Shown here in pieces: positions 33,494-41,440 of a stretch of 46,202 nt of DNA. The DNA comes from Prevotella sp. Its GTDB lineage: Bacteria > Bacteroidota > Bacteroidia > Bacteroidales > Bacteroidaceae. Position 1 is the stretch's first letter; every line of letters starts with the position of its first letter. Under the pieces are notes generated by a model, which did not search any database, was not told the origin of the DNA, and saw nothing but the letters and a program-made list of their open reading frames with translations. The translations under genes were made by a program, and so were the position numbers. Location of the stretch: contig JAFRPY010000027.1 in the NCBI GenBank assembly GCA_017428925.1, forward strand, positions 1-46,202. Direction: 5' to 3'.

Positions 33494-33501
33494 TATCTTT
33501 G
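33494..33501 (+). promoter_or_regulatory. -7 box of nhaD
   Basis: TATCTTTG, 35 nt before the nhaD ATG. The region upstream is a CATTCTT/CATTTTT low-complexity repeat without a TTTG at the proper place. Confidence 0.55.
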
Positions 33502-33536
33502 CAGCGTAAAACATAAATCATAATCAACTAACAACT

Positions 33537-34868
33537 ATGCCAACATTAGCTATAGCGATTGTTATCGTTTTTATCGTCGGATACTTCTTTATTGCATTCG
33601 AGAGTGTTACAAAAGTCAACAAGGCAGCCATTGCACTACTGATGTGTGTGTTCTGCTGGACGCTGCTCATGATGGGCAAGGGCGCATTCTATCCCGACAT
33701 AGCAGCCGACGGGCTGTTGGGACATATTTCCGAAATCATTGAGCACCATCTGGGCGATGCTGCCGGCACGCTGTTCTTCCTCATGGGTGCAATGACCATT
33801 GTGGAAATTGTGGACTCCAACGGTGGCTTCAATTTCGTGCGCGATGCCATCAAGACGCGCTCCAAGAGGAAACTGATGTGGCGCGTGGCCTTTATGACCT
33901 TCTTCCTGTCGGCCATTCTCGACAATCTCACCACCTCCATCGTCATGATCATGGTGCTGCGTAAACTGGTGAAGAACCATTCTGAGCGACTTATCTATGC
34001 CGCACTCATCGTCATAGCGGCCAACTCTGGCGGTGCATTCTCGCCCATCGGCGACGTCACCACCATCATGTTGTGGATTAAAGGCGTCATCACCACACAG
34101 GGCGTGCTGACCGAAATCTTCATCCCGTCGCTCGTTTCAATGATTGTGCCGGCCTTCATCCTGCAATACTCGCTGAAAGGAAAATTCGACAAGTCGCAAA
34201 ACCTGCCCAAAGCCGAAGTGACGCAATTCACCAAGGTGCAGCGCGACATTATTTTCTGGCTCGGCGTAGGCGGACTGGTGTTTGTCCCCATTTTCAAGAC
34301 ACTCACCCATCTTCCGCCGTTCATGGGCATTCTGCTGGTTCTTGGCGTGCTGTGGACCGTTACCGAAATCTTCCATCACAAAACCGCTGAAGACGACACC
34401 ATGGCCAAGCGCGTGAGCGACCTTCTTTCGCGCATCGATCTGAGCACCATCATGTTCTTCCTCGGCATACTGATGGCTGTGGCCGTGCTCCAGGAAATTG
34501 GCGTGCTGGCCGCCCTTGGCGAAGGACTCAACACTGTCTTCAACGGCAACCATTATCTTGTTACCGGCATCATCGGCGTGCTCTCTTCGATTGTCGACAA
34601 TGTTCCGCTCGTGGCCGGCTGCATGGGAATGTACCCTGTCCAGCCCACAGGCGACATGGCCGTCGACGGCATTTTCTGGCAATTGCTGGCTTACTGTGCC
34701 GGCGTGGGCGGTTCCATGCTGATTATCGGTTCCGCTGCCGGCGTGGTCGTCATGGGACTGGAGAAAATCACCTTCGGCTGGTACATGAAGAAAATCACGT
34801 GGATTGCTTTCGTGGGCTATCTTGCCGGCATTATCTGCTACTGGCTGGAAAAGACCTTCATCTTCTGA
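33537..34868 (+). CDS. nhaD: Na+/H+ antiporter NhaD
   Basis: 443 residues with about 11-12 membrane segments of the ion-transporter superfamily. NhaD-type signatures are present: FLSAILDNLTTSIVMIMVLRKL in the first half, NSGGAFSPIGDVTTIMLW, and SSIVDNVPLVAGCMGMY in the second half. These Asp-Asn-Leu/Val-Pro motifs face each other in the ion path. It exports Na+ for protons across the inner membrane. The GH3 gene begins 24 nt after its stop, so the two may share a transcript. Confidence 0.94.
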   Translation: MPTLAIAIVIVFIVGYFFIAFESVTKVNKAAIALLMCVFCWTLLMMGKGAFYPDIAADGLLGHISEIIEHHLGDAAGTLFFLMGAMTIVEIVDSNGGFNFVRDAIKTRSKRKLMWRVAFMTFFLSAILDNLTTSIVMIMVLRKLVKNHSERLIYAALIVIAANSGGAFSPIGDVTTIMLWIKGVITTQGVLTEIFIPSLVSMIVPAFILQYSLKGKFDKSQNLPKAEVTQFTKVQRDIIFWLGVGGLVFVPIFKTLTHLPPFMGILLVLGVLWTVTEIFHHKTAEDDTMAKRVSDLLSRIDLSTIMFFLGILMAVAVLQEIGVLAALGEGLNTVFNGNHYLVTGIIGVLSSIVDNVPLVAGCMGMYPVQPTGDMAVDGIFWQLLAYCAGVGGSMLIIGSAAGVVVMGLEKITFGWYMKKITWIAFVGYLAGIICYWLEKTFIF

Positions 34869-34892
34869 ATTAAACCATTTATTCATAATAAC

Positions 34893-37193
34893 ATGAACAA
34901 AAAAATCTTCATCGCTGCAACCATGATTGCGACAACAACCGCTATGGCTCAACCTAAACTGACGCCATCGAACATCGACCAAGTACTAAAGCAAATGACC
35001 CTCCAGGAGAAAGCTACCATGCTGGTGGGCTACACTTTCGGGCAAAGTTATTGGGGACTGCCCAGCGATCCCGATCCCAACGCAGGGGCCATCGTGCTCG
35101 GCGCGGCAGGAAACACGGCCAAGATTGACCGGCTGGGCATTCCACACACAGTGCTCACCGACGGCCCTGCAGGCGTGCATATCTCGGAAAAACGCCCCAA
35201 CGATCCGAACACCTACTACTGCACGGGATTCCCCATCGGAACCTTGTTAGCATCTACGTGGAACACTGAACTGGTGAAACGCGTAGGCGAAGCTATGGGA
35301 AACGAAGTGCTGGAATATGGATGCGACGTCATCCTCGGACCCGGAATGAACATCATGCGTTCTCCACTCTGCGGCCGAAATTTTGAATACTTCTCTGAAG
35401 ACCCGTTCGTGACAGGCCTCATCGGTGCAGCTGTCATCAACGGAATACAGAGCCAGGGCGTGGGCGTCAGTGCCAAGCACTTCGCCGGCAACAACCAAGA
35501 AACCAACCGACTGCACAACAACTCGGTGGTTGACCAGCGCACACTACGCGAAATCTACCTGAAAGGTTTCGAAATTGCCGTACGTAAAAGTCAGCCCTGG
35601 ACCATCATGAGCTCGTATAACTACCTTAACGGCCCGTGGACACAGGAGAACAAGGAACTGCTCACCACCATCCTGCGCGACGAATGGGGATTCAAGGGCA
35701 TCGTGATGACCGACTGGACAAACACCCGCCACACCGACCGCCAGGTGGCTGCCGGAAACGACCTGCTCACGCCGGGCAACGCCGAACAGATAGCGCAAAT
35801 CGTGAAGGGAGCACAAGACGGCACCATCAAGATGGAAGACATCGACCGCAACGTGCGCCGCATTCTGGAATATGTAGTGAAAACACCTCATTTCAAGGGC
35901 TATAAATATTCAAACAAACCCGACATCCAGGCACACGCCGCCCTGACGCGCGAGGCTGCTCCCGAGGGAATGGTTCTGTTGAAAAACGAAGGGAGCCTGC
36001 CCATCAAGTCGGAAAAACGCGTGGCGCTGTTCGGAATCACCTCATACAATCTCTATGGCGGCGGAACCGGATCAGGCGACGTGAACAAACCATACGTCAT
36101 CGACCTGGTGAAAGGACTGGAGAATGCCGGATTTGTCATCAACGACACACTCCGTGGAGTCTATACGAAATACAATGAGTTTGCAGCCCTCGAGGCCGAG
36201 GCCGAAATGGGACCGCTCAGCACAAATTCCTTCTTCCCGCGTCCACGTGTGAAAGAGCCACAGCTGGGACTGAACACCTATATGTTCGCCGCAGCCAACA
36301 ACGACATTGCCATCGTCACCGTGGGCCGCAGCAGCGGTGAAGGCGGCGACCGCACCTTTGCCGATTTCGACATCAACGACGACGAGCAGGCCATGCTGAT
36401 GAATACCTACGAGGCATTCCACAAAGCCGGAAAACCCGTAGTGGTCATCCTCAACGTGGGCGGTGCCGTCAACACCGAGGAAGTGAAACCCTACGCCGAT
36501 GCCATCCTGCTGGCATGGCAACCCGGAATGGAAGCCGGAAACTCGATTGCCGACGTGCTGACAGGCAAGGTCAACCCCAGCGGAAAACTGACCGTCACTT
36601 TCCCCTGCAACATCGACGATGTGCCGGCCAACAAGAATTTCCCACGCGACATCACCTTCTGGGACGAATTCACGATGGACGACGAGGCTAAGAAGGCAAC
36701 GCCAAACGTGGCCGAAACACGCTACGAAGAGGGCCTGAACGTGGGCTATCGCTATTTCCAGACCGTGCAGAAGCCCGTCAGCTATCCTTTCGGCTATGGT
36801 CTCAGCTACACCACATTCGAGTACTCCAAACCTAAGGTCAGCAAAAAAGGCAAAGGCTATGTGGCAGCCATCACCGTGAAGAACACGGGCAGCGTGGCCG
36901 GAAAGGAAGCCGTTCAGCTCTACGTGACGGCTCCGAAAGGCAAACTCCAGAAACCCGCCATCGAACTGAAAGCATTCGGCAAAACCCGCGAACTGAAACC
37001 CGGCGAAAGCCAGCAATTGCTGCTGACATTCACCAACTACGACCTTGCTTCGTACGACACCGACCAGCAGGCCTGGGTTACCGACGGGGGCGAATATACT
37101 GCAAAATTCGCAGCCTCAGCCGAAGACATCCGCCAAACCGTCACCTTCAAGGCCAGTGCCGAAACGGTGAAGTGCCACGACGTGATGCGTTAA
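34893..37193 (+). CDS. bglX: Secreted beta-glucosidase, GH3
   Basis: 766 residues with signal peptide (KIFIAATMIATTTAMAQ). Domain 1 is the TIM barrel with LGPGMNIMRSPLCGRNFEYF, SAKHFAGNNQE and the nucleophile Asp274 in IVMTDWTN. Domain 2 is the alpha/beta sandwich with EGGDR (RSSGEGGDRTF), and a fibronectin type III-like domain ends the protein (VKNTGSVAGKEAVQLY). Typical BglX-like exo-acting enzyme that removes terminal beta-glucose, or xylose, from oligosaccharides. A strong terminator follows at 37239. Confidence 0.94.
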   Translation: MNKKIFIAATMIATTTAMAQPKLTPSNIDQVLKQMTLQEKATMLVGYTFGQSYWGLPSDPDPNAGAIVLGAAGNTAKIDRLGIPHTVLTDGPAGVHISEKRPNDPNTYYCTGFPIGTLLASTWNTELVKRVGEAMGNEVLEYGCDVILGPGMNIMRSPLCGRNFEYFSEDPFVTGLIGAAVINGIQSQGVGVSAKHFAGNNQETNRLHNNSVVDQRTLREIYLKGFEIAVRKSQPWTIMSSYNYLNGPWTQENKELLTTILRDEWGFKGIVMTDWTNTRHTDRQVAAGNDLLTPGNAEQIAQIVKGAQDGTIKMEDIDRNVRRILEYVVKTPHFKGYKYSNKPDIQAHAALTREAAPEGMVLLKNEGSLPIKSEKRVALFGITSYNLYGGGTGSGDVNKPYVIDLVKGLENAGFVINDTLRGVYTKYNEFAALEAEAEMGPLSTNSFFPRPRVKEPQLGLNTYMFAAANNDIAIVTVGRSSGEGGDRTFADFDINDDEQAMLMNTYEAFHKAGKPVVVILNVGGAVNTEEVKPYADAILLAWQPGMEAGNSIADVLTGKVNPSGKLTVTFPCNIDDVPANKNFPRDITFWDEFTMDDEAKKATPNVAETRYEEGLNVGYRYFQTVQKPVSYPFGYGLSYTTFEYSKPKVSKKGKGYVAAITVKNTGSVAGKEAVQLYVTAPKGKLQKPAIELKAFGKTRELKPGESQQLLLTFTNYDLASYDTDQQAWVTDGGEYTAKFAASAEDIRQTVTFKASAETVKCHDVMR

Positions 37194-37238
37194 GCAAATA
37201 GCATAAAAAGAACTTTAAGGCACCCCGTTGCCAACCTT

Positions 37239-37277
37239 ATTGCACAGGTTTATTGCTGACAGATAAACCTGTGCAAT
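37239..37277 (+). terminator. Intrinsic terminator after the GH3 gene
   Basis: ATTGCACAGGTTTAT (37239-37253) pairs perfectly with ATAAACCTGTGCAAT (37263-37277) over a 9-nt loop and is followed by TTGTATTTT. A perfect 15-bp stem. Confidence 0.88.
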
Positions 37278-37318
37278 TTGTATTTTCGCATGTCTGTACT
37301 CATCCTTTCGCTCGCCTT

Positions 37319-37494
37319 AAATCAGCGTTTTATCTGCCAAATATCAGCGTTTGAATTGCCAAAGTCCATTATTCGAGTTGTAATTTAATTGAAATTGGTC
37401 GGCAATTTAATTGAAATTGGTCGGCAATTTAATTGAAATTACTCTGCAATTTAATTGAAATTACAACTCGGATGATAGATTTTGGCAAGTCGGG
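37319..37494. repeat. 22-bp-period array, motif TTAATTGAAATT with TGCCAA/GCAAT
   Basis: Four units begin TTAATTGAAATT at 37385, 37407, 37429 and 37451, exactly 22 bp apart; the first two are identical over the full unit. Before them ATCAGCGTTT (37321, 37343) and TGCCAA (37335, 37357) also repeat with a 22-bp step, so the array seems to have about eight units, some degenerate. CGAGTTGTAATTT (37374-37386) and AAATTACAACTCG (37458-37470) form inverted ends of the core. It lies between convergent genes, 40 bp past the GH3 terminator, and no gene is present. Confidence 0.85.
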
Positions 37495-37522
37495 TGCTTA
37501 TCTGCGGCAATCGAAAACAATG

Positions 37523-38398
37523 CTATCTCGATTGCTGGCGGAAGTCGCTGGGTTTCTGGCCAGTCTTGGCCTTGAACTTCGACGAGAAATAATCGGGGCT
37601 CTCAAAATACAGTTGATAGGCGATTTCCTTGATGGTCAGGTCGGTGGTGCTAAGCAATTCCTTGGCGCGCTGAATTTTCAGTGCCTGCTGATAGAGTGCC
37701 GGAGAAATCCCCGTGAATTCCTTGAAGAGCTTGCGGAAATTGCTGTAGCTGACACCCATCTCGGCGGCAATCTGCTGGATGCTGAGCGGACTCTCCAAAG
37801 CCTCACGGATGCGCAGTCGGGCGCGGTTGACCATATCCACACGGTTGCTGTCTTTGCTGAGGATGATGTTTCGCTCCAAGGCATACATCAGTCCGATGAG
37901 GTGGTTCACGACACCAGCCAATACCTGCTGCACGTATGCAGCCTCCTCGAATGCCGCGTTCAGGGCCGAATCGAAAAGTGATACCATCATTGAACTGTAG
38001 CCAACATGATAGATGGGTTTCTCGGGCGATAGGAATCCATAGCGCACACGGTCGTCCATGTTGCGCCCCATATAGCCAATCCAATAGCTTTTCCACGTTT
38101 TATGCGAGACGGGATAATAGTTGTGCCACTCACCCGGGAAGAGCAGGAATATGTCGCCAGCCTTAATCTTTGTCGGTTTCTGATGGTCGGAAGTGAAAAC
38201 GCCCTCACCCTCAACAAGATAGAGCAACTGGTACTCGTTCAGTACTCGTCCTTTCGTCACATCAAAGAAATAGCCGTCGGGGTGGTTTGTAGTGGGATAA
38301 GGCTCGCCGGCACGCACTTCGTCGTAACCCACGGTGCTGACGGTGAGTCCCCAGCGTTCATCGCGCTCATTGGCGACCAGATATTTACTCTGTTGCAT
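37523..38398 (-). CDS. AraC-family transcriptional regulator
   Basis: 291 residues from ATG 38398; the longer frame to 38590 lies inside the helicase gene. The N-terminal cupin domain (about 30-130; VEGEGVFTSDHQKPTKIKAG, then LLFPGEWHNYYP) would bind a sugar, and the C-terminal part has two helix-turn-helix units (LSIQQIAAEMGVSYSNFRKL and LTIKEIAYQLYFESPDYFS). The most likely target is the neighbouring GH3 gene or a carbohydrate locus elsewhere; no operator could be assigned. It follows the RecD-like gene by 11 nt on the same strand. Confidence 0.92.
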   Translation of the reverse strand: MQQSKYLVANERDERWGLTVSTVGYDEVRAGEPYPTTNHPDGYFFDVTKGRVLNEYQLLYLVEGEGVFTSDHQKPTKIKAGDIFLLFPGEWHNYYPVSHKTWKSYWIGYMGRNMDDRVRYGFLSPEKPIYHVGYSSMMVSLFDSALNAAFEEAAYVQQVLAGVVNHLIGLMYALERNIILSKDSNRVDMVNRARLRIREALESPLSIQQIAAEMGVSYSNFRKLFKEFTGISPALYQQALKIQRAKELLSTTDLTIKEIAYQLYFESPDYFSSKFKAKTGQKPSDFRQQSR

Positions 38399-38409
38399 AT
38401 TTTCAGTAT

Positions 38410-39924
38410 TTAATTGGTCGGATTGTCGTTCATTTGCGAAGTTGGCCAGTTCACGAGGTAGAGTTGCTCGGTGGCCCGGGTGAAGGCGGTATAAAGCCAG
38501 TGGATATAGTCGGGCGTAAGCATATCGTCGTTCATATATCCTTGGTCGATATATACATGTGCCCACTGTCCGCCCTGAGCCTTGTGGCAAGTGACGGCGT
38601 AGGCATATTTGATTTGCAGGGCATTGTAATGACGGTCGTTGCGAACGGCCTTCATGCGGTCGGGCTTTTTCGGAATATCGGTATAGTCTTCAAGCACTTT
38701 CTGGAACAGCTGGTCACTCTGTTCGCGCGTCAGTGCAGGCGCCTCGGCCGTCAGTGTGTCGAGCAGTACGGTAGCATCGAGCTCAAGGTCATCATAGTCG
38801 GGAAACAGTAATGTGGCCTCAGCAAAATGGAATCCGTAGAGTTCGTAGATGTTGCGCATCCTTTGCACCTGGCAGCGGTCGCCGTTGGCGATGAAGGGGA
38901 GCCCACCCCCTGCCCCTCCCGAGGGGAGGGGAGTATTGAGGGGAACTGCCCCCCTCCCCTCGGGAGGGGTTGGGGGTGGGCTTTTCCAATAATAGTTATT
39001 CTTCACCACCATCAGCTGGTCGCTTCGATTAAGCGGTTCCTCGCTGTCGAGGATGGTGTTTCGAATGCCCAGGTTATACACATTGGCACGTTTGTTGCTG
39101 CGGGTGATGACTATGGTCTCGTCGATTCCCACACGGCTATAGCTGGAGTTCAGCTGCTCAACGAGTTCATTTCCGGGAACCACGTGGATATCGGGAAAAC
39201 CATGAAAACGAATCTTGGGCAAGACAGGCAGATAGCCGTTGCCCGACTCCATCAGCAAACGGCGAATCATCGTAGCATTCCACAGAATGCCTGACTCCTG
39301 CGACTGACGTAGCACCTCGCTAAGATCGGCCTCATAAACGCGAAGCCCATAACCCGAAACCACGTCGCGAATCAATGCAGGCGACTCTTCTTCACCCACG
39401 GGCGGCAACTGTGCCTTGTCGCCGATAAACAGGAGGCGGCAGTTGTTTCCCTGATAGACGAACTGGATGAGGTCGTCCAGCAAATTGCCCGAACCGAATG
39501 TCGAGTGGTCCATCATGGCGGAACCATTACTGATCATGGATGCCTCGTCGACGATGAAAAGCGTGTCACTATGGAGATTGTCGTTAAGACTGAATCCCGT
39601 CATATCGCCCGTAAACGTCTTCTGCCGGTAAATTTTACGATGAATTGTGAAGGCCGGATGACCGCTGTTGAGCGAGAACACCTTGGCAGCCCGCCCCGTG
39701 GGAGCCAGCAGCACGACCTTCATCCTGAGCTCGGCGAGCGTACGGACAAAAGCTCCGGCCAGCGAAGTCTTACCCGTTCCGGCGGAACCGCGCAGAATCA
39801 TGGCCGACTGAGGACGGCCTTCGGTGACAAATTCACAGAAAACCTTCATTGCCTGCACCTGCTCGGGTGTAGGTTCGTATTGAAAACACTGACGTATGCG
39901 ATATTCCAACTCAGTACTTATCAC
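38410..39924 (-). CDS. RecD-like (RecD2-type) ATP-dependent DNA helicase
   Basis: 504 residues from GTG 39924; the frame runs to 40077 but that part is upstream of the -7 box (39929-39936) and overlaps the next gene's promoter. Motifs of superfamily 1B: Q-like YEPTPEQVQAM, Walker A GSAGTGKT (46-53), DEAS in LFIVDEASMIS, GDKAQLPPVGEE, and the late YAVTCHKAQGGQW and YTAFTRATEQLYLVNW. Short N-terminus, so it lacks the long RecD2 N-domain. Residues about 313-343 (SPPPTPPEGRG, then PLPSGGAGGGLP) are encoded by an inverted pair of GC-rich elements inserted in frame between strands of the helicase core. Presumably active in repair. Confidence 0.88.
   Translation of the reverse strand: MISTELEYRIRQCFQYEPTPEQVQAMKVFCEFVTEGRPQSAMILRGSAGTGKTSLAGAFVRTLAELRMKVVLLAPTGRAAKVFSLNSGHPAFTIHRKIYRQKTFTGDMTGFSLNDNLHSDTLFIVDEASMISNGSAMMDHSTFGSGNLLDDLIQFVYQGNNCRLLFIGDKAQLPPVGEEESPALIRDVVSGYGLRVYEADLSEVLRQSQESGILWNATMIRRLLMESGNGYLPVLPKIRFHGFPDIHVVPGNELVEQLNSSYSRVGIDETIVITRSNKRANVYNLGIRNTILDSEEPLNRSDQLMVVKNNYYWKSPPPTPPEGRGAVPLNTPLPSGGAGGGLPFIANGDRCQVQRMRNIYELYGFHFAEATLLFPDYDDLELDATVLLDTLTAEAPALTREQSDQLFQKVLEDYTDIPKKPDRMKAVRNDRHYNALQIKYAYAVTCHKAQGGQWAHVYIDQGYMNDDMLTPDYIHWLYTAFTRATEQLYLVNWPTSQMNDNPTN
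38897..38985. repeat. Inverted pair of GC-rich elements inside the RecD-like helicase gene
   Basis: Left arm 38900-38933 (AGCCCACCCCCTGCCCCTCC, GAGGGGAGGGG) and right arm 38947-38984 (CCCCTCCCCTCGGGAGGGG, TTGGGGGTGGGCTT) are inverse copies separated by about 15 bp. The whole insert keeps the frame and reads Pro/Gly-rich. The next residues after it (FIANGDRCQV) rejoin normal RecD sequence. Confidence 0.85.
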
Positions 39925-39928
39925 ATGG

Positions 39929-39936
39929 CAAAGATA
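39929..39936 (-). promoter_or_regulatory. -7 box very close to the RecD-like gene start
   Basis: TATCTTTG on the minus strand ends only 4 bp before the GTG at 39924. If used, the message would be leaderless or nearly so. No TTTG lies 19 bp upstream. Confidence 0.45.
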
Positions 39937-40010
39937 CGAATAATCTCGCTTATTTTTTATTCTGGGACAAAGTATTTTCGCCTTTATGGCAAAAATACCA
40001 AAAAAAAACG

Positions 40011-40018
40011 TACCTTTG
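40011..40018 (+). promoter_or_regulatory. -7 box of the DUF3822 gene
   Basis: TACCTTTG, 9 nt before ATG 40028, again leaving almost no leader. It supports ATG 40028 over ATG 39986. Confidence 0.5.
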
Positions 40019-40027
40019 CAACCAAGA

Positions 40028-40840
40028 ATGGAAATTAACAACAGCAATATCATTACCAAAAAGCCCCGCCTGACCATCAGAATTACTCAGGGCGGAATGT
40101 CGTTCTCGGCAGTAGACCCTCAGGCCGAAAACCAAATCGTCTACGAGAACTACGTCACCAAAAGCGGAATCTCGCAGGCAGCCAACCTGCGCGAGGCTTT
40201 CCGTAGCAACGACCTGCTGGCCTCGGGATGGACGCGTGCGCTGATGATGGTCGACACGCCTGTGGTGATGATTCCTGTGGAGATGTTTACAGAAGAGTCG
40301 AAAGAGACTTTCTATCACCACGCCATTACTGGACATGAATCCGACATTATCATGCACACGGTGATACCGTCGCTCAACGTCGTGGCACTGTTCAGCTTCA
40401 ACAAAGACCTGAAGACGGTGGCCGACGACCACTTCAGCGACGTGAAGTTCACCCACGTGTGCGTGCCAGTCTGGAATCATCTCCACCGCCGTTCGTTTAC
40501 CGGTGTGCGCCAGAAACTTTTTGGCTATTTCCATGACAAACAACTCGAAATCTGCGCCTTCCACCAAAACCGGATTAAGTTCCAGAACAGTTTTTCGACA
40601 AGTCATGCCATGGACGCTGTCTATTTCCTGCTTTATGTTTGGAAACAGCTGGGACTCGACCAGCGGCGCGATGAGCTCCACCTGACGGGAACAATTCCAC
40701 AAAAAGAGAAAATGTTGGAGGAACTGAAGAAATACGTGAAGAATGTTTTCGTGAACAATCCTACAGGAGAATTCAACCGCGCACCCATCACACAGATAAA
40801 AGGAATCCCATACGACCTCATTACCCACTATCTGAAATAA
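40028..40840 (+). CDS. DUF3822 family protein
   Basis: 270 residues from ATG 40028. Two similar halves of strands and helices (RLTIRITQGGMSFSAVD; NRIKFQNSFSTSHAMDAVYFLLYVWKQL) recall an actin/ASKHA-like fold, which is how I remember DUF3822. Soluble, no signal. Its stop codon is followed immediately by the rsmD ATG (no gap), a pairing widely kept in Bacteroidetes, so it may support rRNA modification or simply share the operon. Function unknown. Confidence 0.85.
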   Translation: MEINNSNIITKKPRLTIRITQGGMSFSAVDPQAENQIVYENYVTKSGISQAANLREAFRSNDLLASGWTRALMMVDTPVVMIPVEMFTEESKETFYHHAITGHESDIIMHTVIPSLNVVALFSFNKDLKTVADDHFSDVKFTHVCVPVWNHLHRRSFTGVRQKLFGYFHDKQLEICAFHQNRIKFQNSFSTSHAMDAVYFLLYVWKQLGLDQRRDELHLTGTIPQKEKMLEELKKYVKNVFVNNPTGEFNRAPITQIKGIPYDLITHYLK

Positions 40841-41440
40841 ATGAGAATCATCACGGGAAAATACAAAGGCAGGCATTTCGATATTCCGCGCTCGTTCAAG
40901 GCACGGCCAACGACTGACTTTGCCAAGGAAAACATCTTCAACGTACTCACTGGTTACATCGACTTCGAAGATGCCACAGCACTCGACCTGTTCTCTGGAA
41001 CAGGCAGCATCACGCTTGAACTGCTTTCCCGGGGCTGCAAGCAAGTGGTCAGTGTGGAAGCCGACCGCGACCACTACCGATTCATTTGTGAGTGCTTGAA
41101 AAAACTAAGCCCCTCCCCCGCCCTCCCCATTCGCGGTGACGTCTTCCGCTTCGTGAAATCGTGCCGCCAACAGTTCGACTTCATCTTTGCCGACCCGCCC
41201 TACGCACTTCAAGAACTTCCAAAAATTCCCGACTTGATATTTGAAAAAAATCTGCTTAAGGAAGATGGCGTGTTCGTCTTTGAACACGGCAAGAACAATG
41301 ATTTTTCAAAACATCCCCACTTCGCCGAACACCGTCAGTATGGAAGCGTGAACTTTTCTATTTTCAAAGCAACGGCGAAACCAGCCGAATCAGACTCTCC
41401 CACAGTTGCTGGAGAAATGAGTGATGCCCTAAATCCTTGA
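40841..41440 (+). CDS. rsmD: 16S rRNA (guanine(966)-N(2))-methyltransferase RsmD
   Basis: 199 residues. The N-terminus MRIITGKYKGRHFDIP and RPTTDFAKENIFNVL are typical, followed by the SAM loop ALDLFSGTGSITLELLSRG, VSVEADRDHYRF and the catalytic FIFADPPYA. The linker KKLSPSPALPIRGDVFRF contains a short Pro-rich stretch (41108-41134) that resembles a decayed GC-rich element. The last about 25 codons (TAKPAESDSPTVAGEM) overlap the 3' end of cls on the other strand by 77 bp and go past the normal end of the family, so this tail is probably an extension. Confidence 0.93.
   Translation: MRIITGKYKGRHFDIPRSFKARPTTDFAKENIFNVLTGYIDFEDATALDLFSGTGSITLELLSRGCKQVVSVEADRDHYRFICECLKKLSPSPALPIRGDVFRFVKSCRQQFDFIFADPPYALQELPKIPDLIFEKNLLKEDGVFVFEHGKNNDFSKHPHFAEHRQYGSVNFSIFKATAKPAESDSPTVAGEMSDALNP
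41108..41134. repeat. Possible decayed GC-rich element inside rsmD
   Basis: AGCCCCTCCCCCGCCCTCCC resembles one arm of the GC-rich family (compare AGCCCACCCCAACCCTCCCA at 24771) but lacks a good hairpin. It encodes SPSPALP within a family-variable loop. Confidence 0.4.

Noticed and set aside
39950-41074. 374-codon open frame on the minus strand over DUF3822 and rsmD
   Set aside because: Covers two recognisable plus-strand genes and contains no recognisable domain.
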